From: Actinomycetes bacterium
Lineage (GTDB): Bacteria > Actinomycetota > Actinomycetes > Actinomycetales > Beutenbergiaceae
DNA length: 5,827 bases
Reading direction: 5' to 3'
NCBI GenBank assembly: GCA_021793935.1
Contig: JAJYRV010000144.1
Location: 1-5,827 of the forward strand
Shown: positions 1 to 5,827 of the stretch, piece by piece
How the letters are laid out: every line of letters starts with the position of its first letter
How positions within the stretch are numbered: the stretch's first letter is position 1
The notes under the pieces: generated by a model
Told to the model about the DNA's origin: nothing
The model's database searches: none
Seen by the model: the letters and a program-made list of their open reading frames with translations, nothing else
Program-made: the position numbers and the translations under genes

Positions 1-815
1 GCTTGGATGATCAACGTACCGGGGAGGTACCTTCCCCGTTCGGGGCCCCAGCCGCCCCAGGTGTGGCGATTGCCGGCGCTCCATTCCGGTTCGATCATCG
101 CGGTGATGACGAACCCTGCTGACGACACTTCGGCGACGTGGTCGCCGATCGTGCGGTGGAACTCGGCGTATGTGCCGCCGGGGAAGCGCTCAGCGTAGGG
201 GGTGCGATCGAAGTAGGAACGGTTCGCGGTGAGACTCGTGGGGTCGTCCGGAAACGCCCATCGAATCGGATGGGTCGTCGCGAAGGTCCACCACCCGCCC
301 GGCCGCAACACCCGGTGCACTTCGTGGTGAACCTCCGCGGCGTCCTTGACGAATGGGATCGCGCCGAACGCCGTGAACACCTGGTCGAATGAGCCATCGT
401 CGAACGGCAGCGCGCGTGCGTCGGCGACGAGCAGCGGCAACGCGATGCCCGTAGCGGCGTTCAACCTTTCGGCTTCGGCGATCATCCCCGGCGCGAGGTC
501 GGTGGCCGTGACGTTCACGCCTTGCCGAGCGAGCCACCGGGAACACTGCCCTGCTCCCGCCCCGACTTCGAGCAGGCGCTCCTGGCGCAGTCGCGTCAGC
601 GGCCCGAGCAGCTCGGCCTCGCTCTCCAGCAAGCCTTCCGGGCACCACCGAAACTGCGTATCGCCGAGGAATTCCCCGTAATCCGAGAGGTACTCCCGGG
701 CGCTCTCGCTCCAATATGCAGCGTTGCCGGCGACGGCCTCCTCGGCGCCGACCGAGAAGTACCCGGCCGCGGTGGGGAAGAAGCTGTCAGGGGTCTGCCC
801 AGGGTTGGAATCCAC
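1..815 (-). CDS. Class I SAM-dependent methyltransferase, partial (C-terminus outside the window)
   Basis: Seen: an open minus-strand frame of 271 codons runs from GTG at 815 past the left edge with no stop. The SAM-binding glycine loop LLEVGAGAG is at residues 81-89, the acidic residue ending the next strand is D106 (VTATD), the motif ADARALPFDDGSFDQVF is at about 131-147, and the post-core stretch VHRVLRPGG is at about 166-174. These are hallmarks of the Methyltransf_11-type Rossmann-fold methyltransferases. An N-terminal segment of about 80 residues precedes the core (FFPTAAGYFSVGAEEAVAGN), and an aromatic-rich region near the right end (WGGWGPERGRYLPG) follows it. No ATG is available: an in-frame TGA lies at 845-843, leaving TTG at 839 or GTG at 815. 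GTG is preferred because AGG lies 8 nt upstream. The gene is divergent from rpsA. The substrate cannot be told from sequence; a small molecule is as likely as RNA or protein. Confidence 0.87.
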   Translation of the reverse strand, partial: MDSNPGQTPDSFFPTAAGYFSVGAEEAVAGNAAYWSESAREYLSDYGEFLGDTQFRWCPEGLLESEAELLGPLTRLRQERLLEVGAGAGQCSRWLARQGVNVTATDLAPGMIAEAERLNAATGIALPLLVADARALPFDDGSFDQVFTAFGAIPFVKDAAEVHHEVHRVLRPGGWWTFATTHPIRWAFPDDPTSLTANRSYFDRTPYAERFPGGTYAEFHRTIGDHVAEVSSAGFVITAMIEPEWSAGNRHTWGGWGPERGRYLPGTLIIQ

Positions 816-898
816 CGTCCCAGCCTGCCATAGGAGCAAATTTCAAGAAAACGTGTCCGAACACACACAAATACCGTGAACCCCTGCAATTGGGGCCG

Positions 899-928
899 TT
901 GCCGCGCTTACCCGACCTCCGATAGACT
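899..928 (+). promoter_or_regulatory. Candidate sigma-70-type promoter for rpsA
   Basis: TTGCCG at 899-904 resembles a -35 box and TAGACT at 923-928 fits the actinobacterial TANNNT -10 pattern; the spacer is 18 nt. Transcription would start near 935, giving an rpsA leader of about 98 nt. This is the best-matching promoter pair I found between the two divergent genes. I did not find a convincing promoter for the minus-strand methyltransferase. The call rests on consensus matching only. Confidence 0.5.
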
Positions 929-934
929 GGAGCG

Positions 935-1032
935 CGGTTGATCGCCTTTCGCGTGCCCAATTCGTGGGTGGCCCTGGCGGTTCGATCACGTCCCTATCCG
1001 CACGATAATTTGTCCACATCGGAGTTTATCTC
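935..1032 (+). promoter_or_regulatory. Putative rpsA 5' leader with weak pairing potential
   Basis: If the promoter at 899-928 is right, this is untranslated leader RNA. GATCG (940-944) can pair with CGATC (983-987), extended by CC (945-946) with GG (979-980) across a two-base bulge. Inside lies a small hairpin, CCCA (956-959) with TGGG (965-968). Ribosomal protein S1 in E. coli is known to repress its own translation, so a structured leader would make sense, but these stems are short and could be chance pairings. Confidence 0.25.
1021..1024 (+). promoter_or_regulatory. Ribosome binding site fixing the rpsA TTG start
   Basis: GGAG lies 8 nt before TTG at 1033. No ATG or GTG is available nearby in this frame upstream, and the encoded N-terminus (MSITAQQANAPQVAVNDIG) aligns in length with actinobacterial S1 proteins as I remember them, so the unusual TTG start is well supported. 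Confidence 0.8.
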
Positions 1033-2493
1033 TTGAGTATCACCGCCCAGCAGGCGAATGCCCCTCAGGTCGCCGTTAACGACATTGGCTCTGAAGAGGA
1101 ATTCCTCGCCGCCGTTGACGAGACCATCAAATATTTCAACGATGGCGACATCGTTGAAGGCACCATCGTAAAGGTGGACCGCGACGAGGTCCTCCTCGAT
1201 ATCGGTTACAAGACCGAAGGTGTCATCCTTTCCCGTGAACTTTCCATCAAGCACGATGTCGATCCTGATGAGGTCGTCGCCGTCGGTGATGTTATTGAAG
1301 CCCTCGTACTGCAGAAGGAAGACAAAGAAGGTCGCCTGCTGCTGTCGAAGAAGCGCGCTCAGTACGAGCGGGCCTGGGGCGACATTGAGAAGGTCAAGGA
1401 AGAAGACGGCGTCGTCACCGGCACCGTCATCGAGGTCGTCAAGGGCGGCCTCATCCTCGACATCGGCCTGCGCGGGTTCCTCCCCGCATCGCTGGTGGAA
1501 ATGCGCCGGGTCCGGGATCTTGCGCCGTACATCGGCCAGCAGATCGAAGCAAAGATCATCGAGCTCGACAAGAACCGCAACAACGTCGTTCTGTCCCGCC
1601 GCGCGTGGCTCGAACAGACCCAGTCCGAGGTCCGCTCCACCTTCCTGCAGACCCTCGCCAAGGGCCAGGTGCGCCCGGGTGTCGTCTCCTCGATCGTCAA
1701 CTTCGGTGCGTTCGTCGACCTCGGCGGTGTGGACGGTCTCGTGCACGTCTCCGAGCTCTCCTGGAAGCACATCGACCACCCGAACGAGGTCGTCGAGGTG
1801 GGTCAGGAGGTCACGGTCGAGGTGCTCGACGTCGACTTCGACCGCGAACGCGTGTCGCTGTCGCTCAAGGCCACCCAAGAAGACCCATGGCAGCTCTTCG
1901 CCCGGACCCACGCCATCGGCCAGGTCGTTCCCGGGAAGGTCACCAAGCTCGTGCCCTTCGGCGCATTCGTGCGCGTGGAAGACGGCATCGAGGGCCTCGT
2001 GCACATCTCCGAACTGGCCCAGCGCCACGTCGAGGTGCCCGAGCAGGTCGTCAAGGTGGATGAAGAAGTATTCGTCCGCGTGATCGACATCGACCTCGAG
2101 CGCCGCCGCATCTCCCTGTCGCTGAAGCAGGCGAACGAGGGGATGGACCCGGCATCGGAGGACTTCGACCCATCGATGTACGGCATGGCCACCGAGTACG
2201 ACGAAGAGGGCAACTACAAGTACCCCGAAGGCTTCGACCCGGAAACCAACGAGTGGATGGAAGGCTACGACGCCCAGCGCGAAGCATGGGAAGCGGAATA
2301 CGCCGCCGCCTACGCCCGTTGGGAAGCCCACAAGAAGCAGGTCGCTGCCGCTGTGGAAGCCGACGCCGAAGCGAAGTCCTCGGAAGGACCCGCCGACAGC
2401 GCCTCCTACACCTCCGCGGCGCCGGAAGCCGAAGGCACGCTCGCCTCGGATGAAGCGCTCGCTGCCCTGCGGGAGAAGCTCACCGGCAACTAA
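1033..2493 (+). CDS. rpsA: 30S ribosomal protein S1
   Basis: S1 binds mRNA on the small ribosomal subunit and helps place the start region for initiation. The 486-residue product has four S1 RNA-binding (OB-fold) domains at roughly residues 39-108, 126-190, 211-279 and 296-365. Each shows the family pattern, for example GVVSSIVNFGAFVDLGGVDG at 216-235 and KVTKLVPFGAFVRVEDGIEG at 302-321. Actinobacterial S1 has four such domains, whereas E. coli S1 has six. An acidic, low-complexity tail follows (about 366-486) and ends in TLASDEALAALREKLTGN, a conserved actinobacterial C-terminus. Translation starts at TTG behind GGAG. The first roughly 300 bases use more A/T-ending codons than the rest, as is common near the start of highly expressed genes. 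A hairpin terminator follows, so rpsA is probably transcribed as its own unit. The identification is very firm. Confidence 0.98.
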   Translation: MSITAQQANAPQVAVNDIGSEEEFLAAVDETIKYFNDGDIVEGTIVKVDRDEVLLDIGYKTEGVILSRELSIKHDVDPDEVVAVGDVIEALVLQKEDKEGRLLLSKKRAQYERAWGDIEKVKEEDGVVTGTVIEVVKGGLILDIGLRGFLPASLVEMRRVRDLAPYIGQQIEAKIIELDKNRNNVVLSRRAWLEQTQSEVRSTFLQTLAKGQVRPGVVSSIVNFGAFVDLGGVDGLVHVSELSWKHIDHPNEVVEVGQEVTVEVLDVDFDRERVSLSLKATQEDPWQLFARTHAIGQVVPGKVTKLVPFGAFVRVEDGIEGLVHISELAQRHVEVPEQVVKVDEEVFVRVIDIDLERRRISLSLKQANEGMDPASEDFDPSMYGMATEYDEEGNYKYPEGFDPETNEWMEGYDAQREAWEAEYAAAYARWEAHKKQVAAAVEADAEAKSSEGPADSASYTSAAPEAEGTLASDEALAALREKLTGN

Positions 2494-2508
2494 CGCTCGC
2501 GACGCATC

Positions 2509-2544
2509 CTGTGGCGCCTCCCCCTCCGGGGTGGGGCGCCACAG
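2509..2544 (+). terminator. GC-rich hairpin terminator after rpsA
   Basis: A perfect 10-bp stem, CTGTGGCGCC (2509-2518) with GGCGCCACAG (2535-2544), starts 16 nt after the rpsA stop. Inside it CCCC (2521-2524) can pair with GGGG (2528-2531) around TCC. No T-run follows (CTCTATCC), so it is a tail-less intrinsic terminator of the kind often seen in actinobacteria. It should separate rpsA from the sip-ptsI-coaE genes, though leakage cannot be ruled out. Confidence 0.72.
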
Positions 2545-2600
2545 CTCTATCCACCGGCAGGTCACTGTCTCACCAAGAAGACACCCGATTTATGCAACAC

Positions 2601-2605
2601 GGGAG
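2601..2605 (+). promoter_or_regulatory. Ribosome binding site for the SIP gene
   Basis: GGGAG lies 8 nt before ATG at 2614, which supports that start. A rival reading exists: TATGCT at 2613-2618 followed by 7 nt and an in-frame GTG at 2626 would be a -10 box for a leaderless transcript. In that case the GGAGG at 2620-2624 would be too close to the GTG to act as a binding site. Confidence 0.55.
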
Positions 2606-2613
2606 TATCGGAT

Positions 2614-3417
2614 ATGCTCGGAGGCGTGACTGTATCTCGTAACCGCATGATGAATCCATTTAAGTTCCGGCGCCTGGCAGTGAGCGCGGTGCAGGAACTT
2701 ACCCCCCAACTCACACGGGTCACGCTCACCGGCGACATGAGTGAATTTGTCAGCCGCGGCCCCGCCGACCACGTCAAGGTATTCTTCCCCGGACCGGACG
2801 GAGTGCTCAACGCCCCGTACATCGGCGAGGATAGCAAACTCGTCCGCGATCCCGACGTGGAGTACATCTCCCGCGATTACACGCCCCTGAACTGGACCGA
2901 GACCACCCTGGACCTCGACTTCGTCATCCACGGCGACGAGGGGCCCGCATCGCGGTGGGCCGCCAACGCGAAGGAAGGCGACGAACTCGTCATCGGTGGC
3001 CCCCGCGGCTCCAAAGAACTGCCCGTCGGTGCTGATTGGTGGCTCCTCATCGCCGACGCCTCCGCCGTGCCCGCGCTCGGTCGCTGGCTCGCCGAAGCGC
3101 CCGCGGAGCAAAAGGTCAGCGCCCTCGTCTTCGGCGAGGAGTCGCTCTCGCAGTACCCGCTACCCCCCGACGCGGATGTGGAGTGGGTGCTCGGTGACTT
3201 CGATCCCGAACCGTACGTGCGGGAACGCGATGTCAGCACCGGCACCGGCTTCATCTGGGCCGCGGGGGAATCGACCTCCCTCATCGGGGTGCGCCGCTAC
3301 CTCCGGCGCGAACTGGGACTGCCGAAGGAGCAGGTCGACGTCGACGGCTACTGGCGCAAGGGCGTCGCTGACGCGGACCACCACGCACCGATCGACCCCG
3401 ACGACCCCGAGGACTAA
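2614..3417 (+). CDS. Siderophore-interacting (SIP) family FAD/NAD(P)H-dependent ferric reductase
   Basis: Family members are cytoplasmic flavoproteins that reduce ferric-siderophore complexes so that iron is released. The 267-residue product shows the SIP pattern in order. The FAD-binding barrel has DHVKVFFP (about 52-59), the flavin motif SRDYTPLNW (about 88-96), and HGDEGPASRWAANAKEGDEL followed by GGPRGS (about 109-134). The C-terminal nucleotide-binding half has LLIADASAVPALGRWLA (about 146-162) and the signature FIWAAGESTSLIGVRRYL with GYWRKG near the end. Length is normal for the family (about 250-300). ATG at 2614 is preferred (GGGAG upstream); GTG at 2626 and ATG at 2647 or 2650 are possible. 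Tandem stops TAA TAG end the gene. No siderophore synthesis or transport gene is adjacent, and I saw no obvious DtxR/IdeR-type iron box upstream. Specificity for siderophores is inferred from the family. Confidence 0.91.
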   Translation: MLGGVTVSRNRMMNPFKFRRLAVSAVQELTPQLTRVTLTGDMSEFVSRGPADHVKVFFPGPDGVLNAPYIGEDSKLVRDPDVEYISRDYTPLNWTETTLDLDFVIHGDEGPASRWAANAKEGDELVIGGPRGSKELPVGADWWLLIADASAVPALGRWLAEAPAEQKVSALVFGEESLSQYPLPPDADVEWVLGDFDPEPYVRERDVSTGTGFIWAAGESTSLIGVRRYLRRELGLPKEQVDVDGYWRKGVADADHHAPIDPDDPED

Positions 3418-3423
3418 TAGCGG

Positions 3424-3517
3424 CCGGTGCCGTGCAAACTCTCGCCCAACGGTGGGCACACCCGCCCCGGCGGGGCTAAAGTTGGGCAGATGGAACGCGA
3501 TTTGCACGGCACACCGG
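3424..3517 (+). promoter_or_regulatory. Nested inverted repeats enclosing the ptsI start codon
   Basis: Outer stem: GTGCCGTGCAAA (3427-3438) is perfectly complementary to TTTGCACGGCAC (3501-3512), 12 bp; CCG (3424-3426) can add 3 bp with CGG (3515-3517) across a two-base bulge. Middle stem: GCCCAAC (3444-3450) with GTTGGGC (3481-3487), 7 bp. Inner hairpins: GGTG (3451-3454) with CACC (3459-3462), and GCCCC (3464-3468) with GGGGC (3472-3476). The ATG at 3490 would lie in the internal loop between outer and middle stems, and the bases just upstream of it would be paired. The outer 3' arm covers ptsI codons 4-8. It may act as a translational control structure on the mRNA; a terminator for the SIP gene or a DNA operator are alternatives. 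The pairing is directly visible, the function is inferred. Confidence 0.5.
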
Positions 3518-5142
3518 TCGTCCCGGGCGTGGGCTGGGGACCCGTGGTGCGCCCCGCCCCCCGCCCCGAGCCGCCGGTGATCACCGACCAGGCCGAAGAT
3601 CCGCGCGCCGAGACCGAGCGGCTGCGAAACGCGACCGCAGCGGTCATCGAGCGACTATCGGAACGGGCCGGGCGCGTCAGCGGCGCCGCCGCCGACGTCC
3701 TGTCGACCACCGCCGCGATCGCCGCCGATCCCGAGCTCGCCAAATCCGCGGAGGAACATATCGCTCAGGGCCACTCCGCCGTGCAGGCGATCTGGTCGGC
3801 CGCGAACGCGTTCATCGAATCTTTCCAGGCCGCCGGCGGACTCCTCGCCGAACGCACGACGGACCTTGCCGATATCCGTGACCGGGTGACGGCCGAACTC
3901 CTCGGCCTGCCCGAACCCGGCGTGCCGATCCCGGACACGCCCTCGGTGCTCGTCGCCGACGACCTCGCCCCGGCGGACACGGCCCTGCTCGACCCGCACC
4001 TCATTGCCGCGATCGCGATCCGACTCGGCGGGCCCACGAGCCATACCGCAATCATTGCTCGGCAACTGGGGATCGCGTGCGTCGTGGGCGTGAAGGGATT
4101 GGAAAGGCTGCGGGAAGGGCAGTCCGTACTCGTTGATGGCACGAGCGGGGCCCTCCTCATCGAACCGGACCGGCAGCTGGCGGAACAACGCCAGCGCGAA
4201 GCCGCGGAGCAGGCGCAGCAGGCCGCGCGTTGGCGCGGCGAAGGCGCGACGGCCGACGGGGTCGGGGTCGAACTCCTCGCGAACGTTCAGGACGGCGACG
4301 GCGCGCGCACCGCCGCTGAAGGAGTAGCGGCAGGCATCGGTCTGTTTCGCACGGAGCTCGCGTTCCTCAATTCGCCCACCGAACCCAGCGTGGAACGCCA
4401 AGCGGGCGTGTACCGGGAGGTGCTCGAGGCGTTTGCGGGGCGCAAAGTCGTCGTGCGTACCCTCGATGCCGGGTCGGATAAACCGATGCCGTTCCTCCAA
4501 TACGACGGCGAGGAGAACCCCGCCCTGGGCGTGCGGGGGCTGCGCATTTCCGCCCGCAATCCCGACCTGCTCGACCGGCAACTCGCGGCCATCGAAGAGG
4601 CGAGCCGGGGAGCGAAGCCGCCGTGGGTGATGGCCCCGATGGTCGCCACGGGAGCCGAGGCTCGTTTCTTCGCGGAGAAGGCCCGGGCGCACGGGCTCAT
4701 CCCGGGGGTGATGGTGGAGATCCCCGCCGCTGCGCTTCGCTGCGAGGACATCCTCGCAGAGGTCGATTTCGTCTCGATCGGCACCAACGATCTTTCCCAG
4801 TACACGATGGCGGCCGACCGCCTCTCCCCGGAACTCGCCTCGCTGTGCGACCCCTGGCACCCGGCGGTGCTGCAGCTCATCAAGATGGTCTGTGATGCCG
4901 GCAAGGCTGCCGACAAGCCCGTGGGCGTGTGCGGTGAAGCCGCCGCTGATCCGCTCCTTGCCGTGGTGCTCGTCGGACTCGGGGTCACCTCGCTCTCCGC
5001 CGCCGCCACGGCGATCCCCGCCGTCGGCGCCGCGCTGGCGCGGGTGGAATTCGCCGCGTGCACGAGCGCCGCGGCGGCAGTTCTCGCAGCCCCGGACGCC
5101 GACGCCGCTCGGGACGCGGTCCGCGACCTCGTTCACTCCTGA
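3490..5142 (+). CDS. ptsI: Phosphoenolpyruvate-protein phosphotransferase (PTS Enzyme I)
   Basis: Enzyme I takes phosphate from phosphoenolpyruvate onto a histidine and passes it to HPr, powering PTS sugar uptake from the cytoplasm. From ATG at 3490 the product is 550 residues. It shows an N-terminal strand (GTPVVPGVGWGP), a helical HPr-binding domain (about 33-137), the phosphohistidine loop GGPTSHTAIIAR with H185, a helical linker (about 226-250), and the C-terminal barrel. Barrel residues match E. coli Enzyme I: R287 (GLFRTEL), R323 (VVRTLDAGSDKP), E410 (VMVEIPAAA), N433 and D434 (SIGTNDLSQYT), R444, and C481 (GVCGEAAADP). The enzyme therefore looks active. The frame is open upstream to GTG at 3427, but 3490 gives the usual short N-terminus before the GTPVVPG strand. 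No strong ribosome binding site precedes it, and the region is heavily structured. The gene sits 72 nt after the SIP stop and overlaps coaE by one base. No ptsH or sugar-specific component is in view. Confidence 0.95.
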   Translation: MERDLHGTPVVPGVGWGPVVRPAPRPEPPVITDQAEDPRAETERLRNATAAVIERLSERAGRVSGAAADVLSTTAAIAADPELAKSAEEHIAQGHSAVQAIWSAANAFIESFQAAGGLLAERTTDLADIRDRVTAELLGLPEPGVPIPDTPSVLVADDLAPADTALLDPHLIAAIAIRLGGPTSHTAIIARQLGIACVVGVKGLERLREGQSVLVDGTSGALLIEPDRQLAEQRQREAAEQAQQAARWRGEGATADGVGVELLANVQDGDGARTAAEGVAAGIGLFRTELAFLNSPTEPSVERQAGVYREVLEAFAGRKVVVRTLDAGSDKPMPFLQYDGEENPALGVRGLRISARNPDLLDRQLAAIEEASRGAKPPWVMAPMVATGAEARFFAEKARAHGLIPGVMVEIPAAALRCEDILAEVDFVSIGTNDLSQYTMAADRLSPELASLCDPWHPAVLQLIKMVCDAGKAADKPVGVCGEAAADPLLAVVLVGLGVTSLSAAATAIPAVGAALARVEFAACTSAAAAVLAAPDADAARDAVRDLVHS

Positions 5143-5827
5143 TGCTTAACGTCGCCCTCACCGGTGGGATCGGGTCCGGCAAAACCACCGTCGCCGAGCT
5201 CCTCGTCGGCCACGGCGCGGAACTTATCGACGCCGATGTTCTCGCCCGGGAGGTGGTCGCACCGGGAACGCCCGCACTCGCGGAGATCGCACGCACCTTC
5301 GGCACCGCCGTCGCTGATCCTCGCCACGGGCTCGACCGCGCAGCCCTCGCCGCGATCGTGTTCGATGATCCCCACGCCCGCGAGCGCCTCAACGCGATTG
5401 TTCACCCCGCCGTCCGTGCGGCCGCCGCAGCCCGACGGGAGGCGATCGCCGCGACCGACCCGGAGGCGATCGTCGTCGAGGATATCCCCCTGCTTGCCGA
5501 AACCGGCGGCGCCGGGCGCTTCCACGCGGTGATCGTCGTCGACACCCCGCTCTCCCTGCGGGTCCAGCGCCTCGAACAGCGCGGGCTGCCGCCCGAACAG
5601 GCGCGCGCTCGGATCGCGGCGCAAGCCTCTGACGAGGACCGGCTCGCGATCGCGGATATCGTCATCACCAACGACGCGACGTTGACCGACCTCGCCGCAG
5701 CGGTGCGCGAGGCGTGGCAGAACCGGCTGCTGCCGTACCGGGATGCGCTCGCCGGACGCGTCCAAGAACGGGCAATGGCCGGTGGGCTCCGGCCCGGGCA
5801 CATCGAACGCGCGCTCGCTCGCGTCCG
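5142..5827 (+). CDS. coaE: Dephospho-CoA kinase, partial (C-terminus outside the window)
   Basis: CoaE phosphorylates the 3'-hydroxyl of dephospho-CoA with ATP, the last step of coenzyme A synthesis, in the cytoplasm. The frame is open for 228 codons to the right edge without a stop. It shows the Walker A loop GGIGSGKTT (residues 8-16), IDAD (29-32) typical of the family, the conserved NAIVHPAV (84-91), the substrate-side motif VVEDIPLLAETG (111-122), and the lid and late motif DEDRLAIADIVITND. ATG at 5142 shares its A with the ptsI TGA (TGATG). No good ribosome binding site precedes it, so translation is probably coupled to ptsI. Plain CoaE is about 200 residues; this one is already longer, so a C-terminal extension is likely. 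In mycobacteria CoaE is fused to a UPF0157/GrpB-like domain; whether that is so here cannot be seen. Confidence 0.95.
   Translation, partial: MLNVALTGGIGSGKTTVAELLVGHGAELIDADVLAREVVAPGTPALAEIARTFGTAVADPRHGLDRAALAAIVFDDPHARERLNAIVHPAVRAAAAARREAIAATDPEAIVVEDIPLLAETGGAGRFHAVIVVDTPLSLRVQRLEQRGLPPEQARARIAAQASDEDRLAIADIVITNDATLTDLAAAVREAWQNRLLPYRDALAGRVQERAMAGGLRPGHIERALARV

Noticed and set aside
190..714. Minus-strand open frame of 174 codons in another frame of the methyltransferase region
   Set aside because: The overlapping minus-strand frame with the methyltransferase motifs is clearly the coding one. This frame is arginine-rich with no motif and appears only because the true gene has no ATG start.
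853..864. GTGTCCGAACAC imperfect palindrome between the divergent genes
   Set aside because: Only the outer four bases on each side match and it fits no regulator box I recognise; the nearby CA repeats make such a match cheap.
881..895. CCCC-TGCAATT-GGGG hairpin upstream of rpsA
   Set aside because: A four-base stem next to the predicted -35 box is too short to call a terminator or operator.
994..2565. Minus-strand open frame of 523 codons opposite the whole of rpsA
   Set aside because: It mirrors the rpsA coding frame, as happens in GC-rich genes where stops are rare on the opposite strand. It has no recognisable domain, and its composition (long runs of D, V, L, G) is that of an antisense translation.
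3427..3489. GTG at 3427 as the ptsI start, adding 21 residues
   Set aside because: The added stretch is not part of the Enzyme I fold, has no good ribosome binding site at usable spacing and is better explained as structured leader. Enzyme I proteins begin only a few residues before the GxxxxPG strand, as from 3490.
3655..5136. Minus-strand open frame of 493 codons opposite ptsI
   Set aside because: It is fully contained opposite a well-supported Enzyme I gene, shows no family motif and is rich in R, G and H, as expected for an antisense shadow.

Overview
The window is GC-rich, codons favour G or C in the third position, and the ribosomal protein S1 is of the actinobacterial four-S1-domain type. 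This points to a high-GC actinomycete. The S1 sequence, including its N-terminal stretch PQVAVNDIG and its C-terminal stretch TLASDEALAALREKLTG, reads to me as closest to Micrococcales from memory; the genus cannot be settled without a search.

Layout. (1) Positions 1-815, minus strand: a class I SAM-dependent methyltransferase of unknown substrate. It starts with GTG and runs off the left edge. (2) Positions 816-1032: a divergent intergenic region with a good candidate sigma-70-type promoter for rpsA and a leader of about 100 nt. (3) Positions 1033-2493: rpsA, ribosomal protein S1, starting with TTG behind a GGAG ribosome binding site and followed by a strong GC-rich hairpin terminator at 2509-2544. 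(4) Positions 2614-3417: a siderophore-interacting-protein (SIP) family flavin reductase. (5) Positions 3490-5142: ptsI, Enzyme I of the phosphoenolpyruvate:sugar phosphotransferase system, with all the key catalytic motifs visible. (6) From 5142 to the right edge: coaE, dephospho-CoA kinase, whose start codon shares one base with the ptsI stop (TGATG).

Function. rpsA serves translation initiation, coaE makes CoA, ptsI energises sugar uptake and the SIP protein probably releases iron from ferric siderophores. These are ordinary cell functions. The arrangement is less ordinary: rpsA and coaE are near neighbours in many actinobacteria (for example mycobacteria), and here the iron reductase and Enzyme I lie between them, with Enzyme I apparently translationally coupled to coaE.

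The most striking non-coding signal is a nested set of inverted repeats at 3424-3517 that encloses the ptsI start codon: a perfect 12-bp outer stem, a perfect 7-bp middle stem and small inner hairpins. One middle arm has an alternative local partner, so the region could form two competing folds. It is the best candidate here for an undescribed regulatory element, perhaps controlling Enzyme I translation, but this is inferred from base pairing alone. No tRNA, rRNA, CRISPR array, transposon or phage feature was seen.
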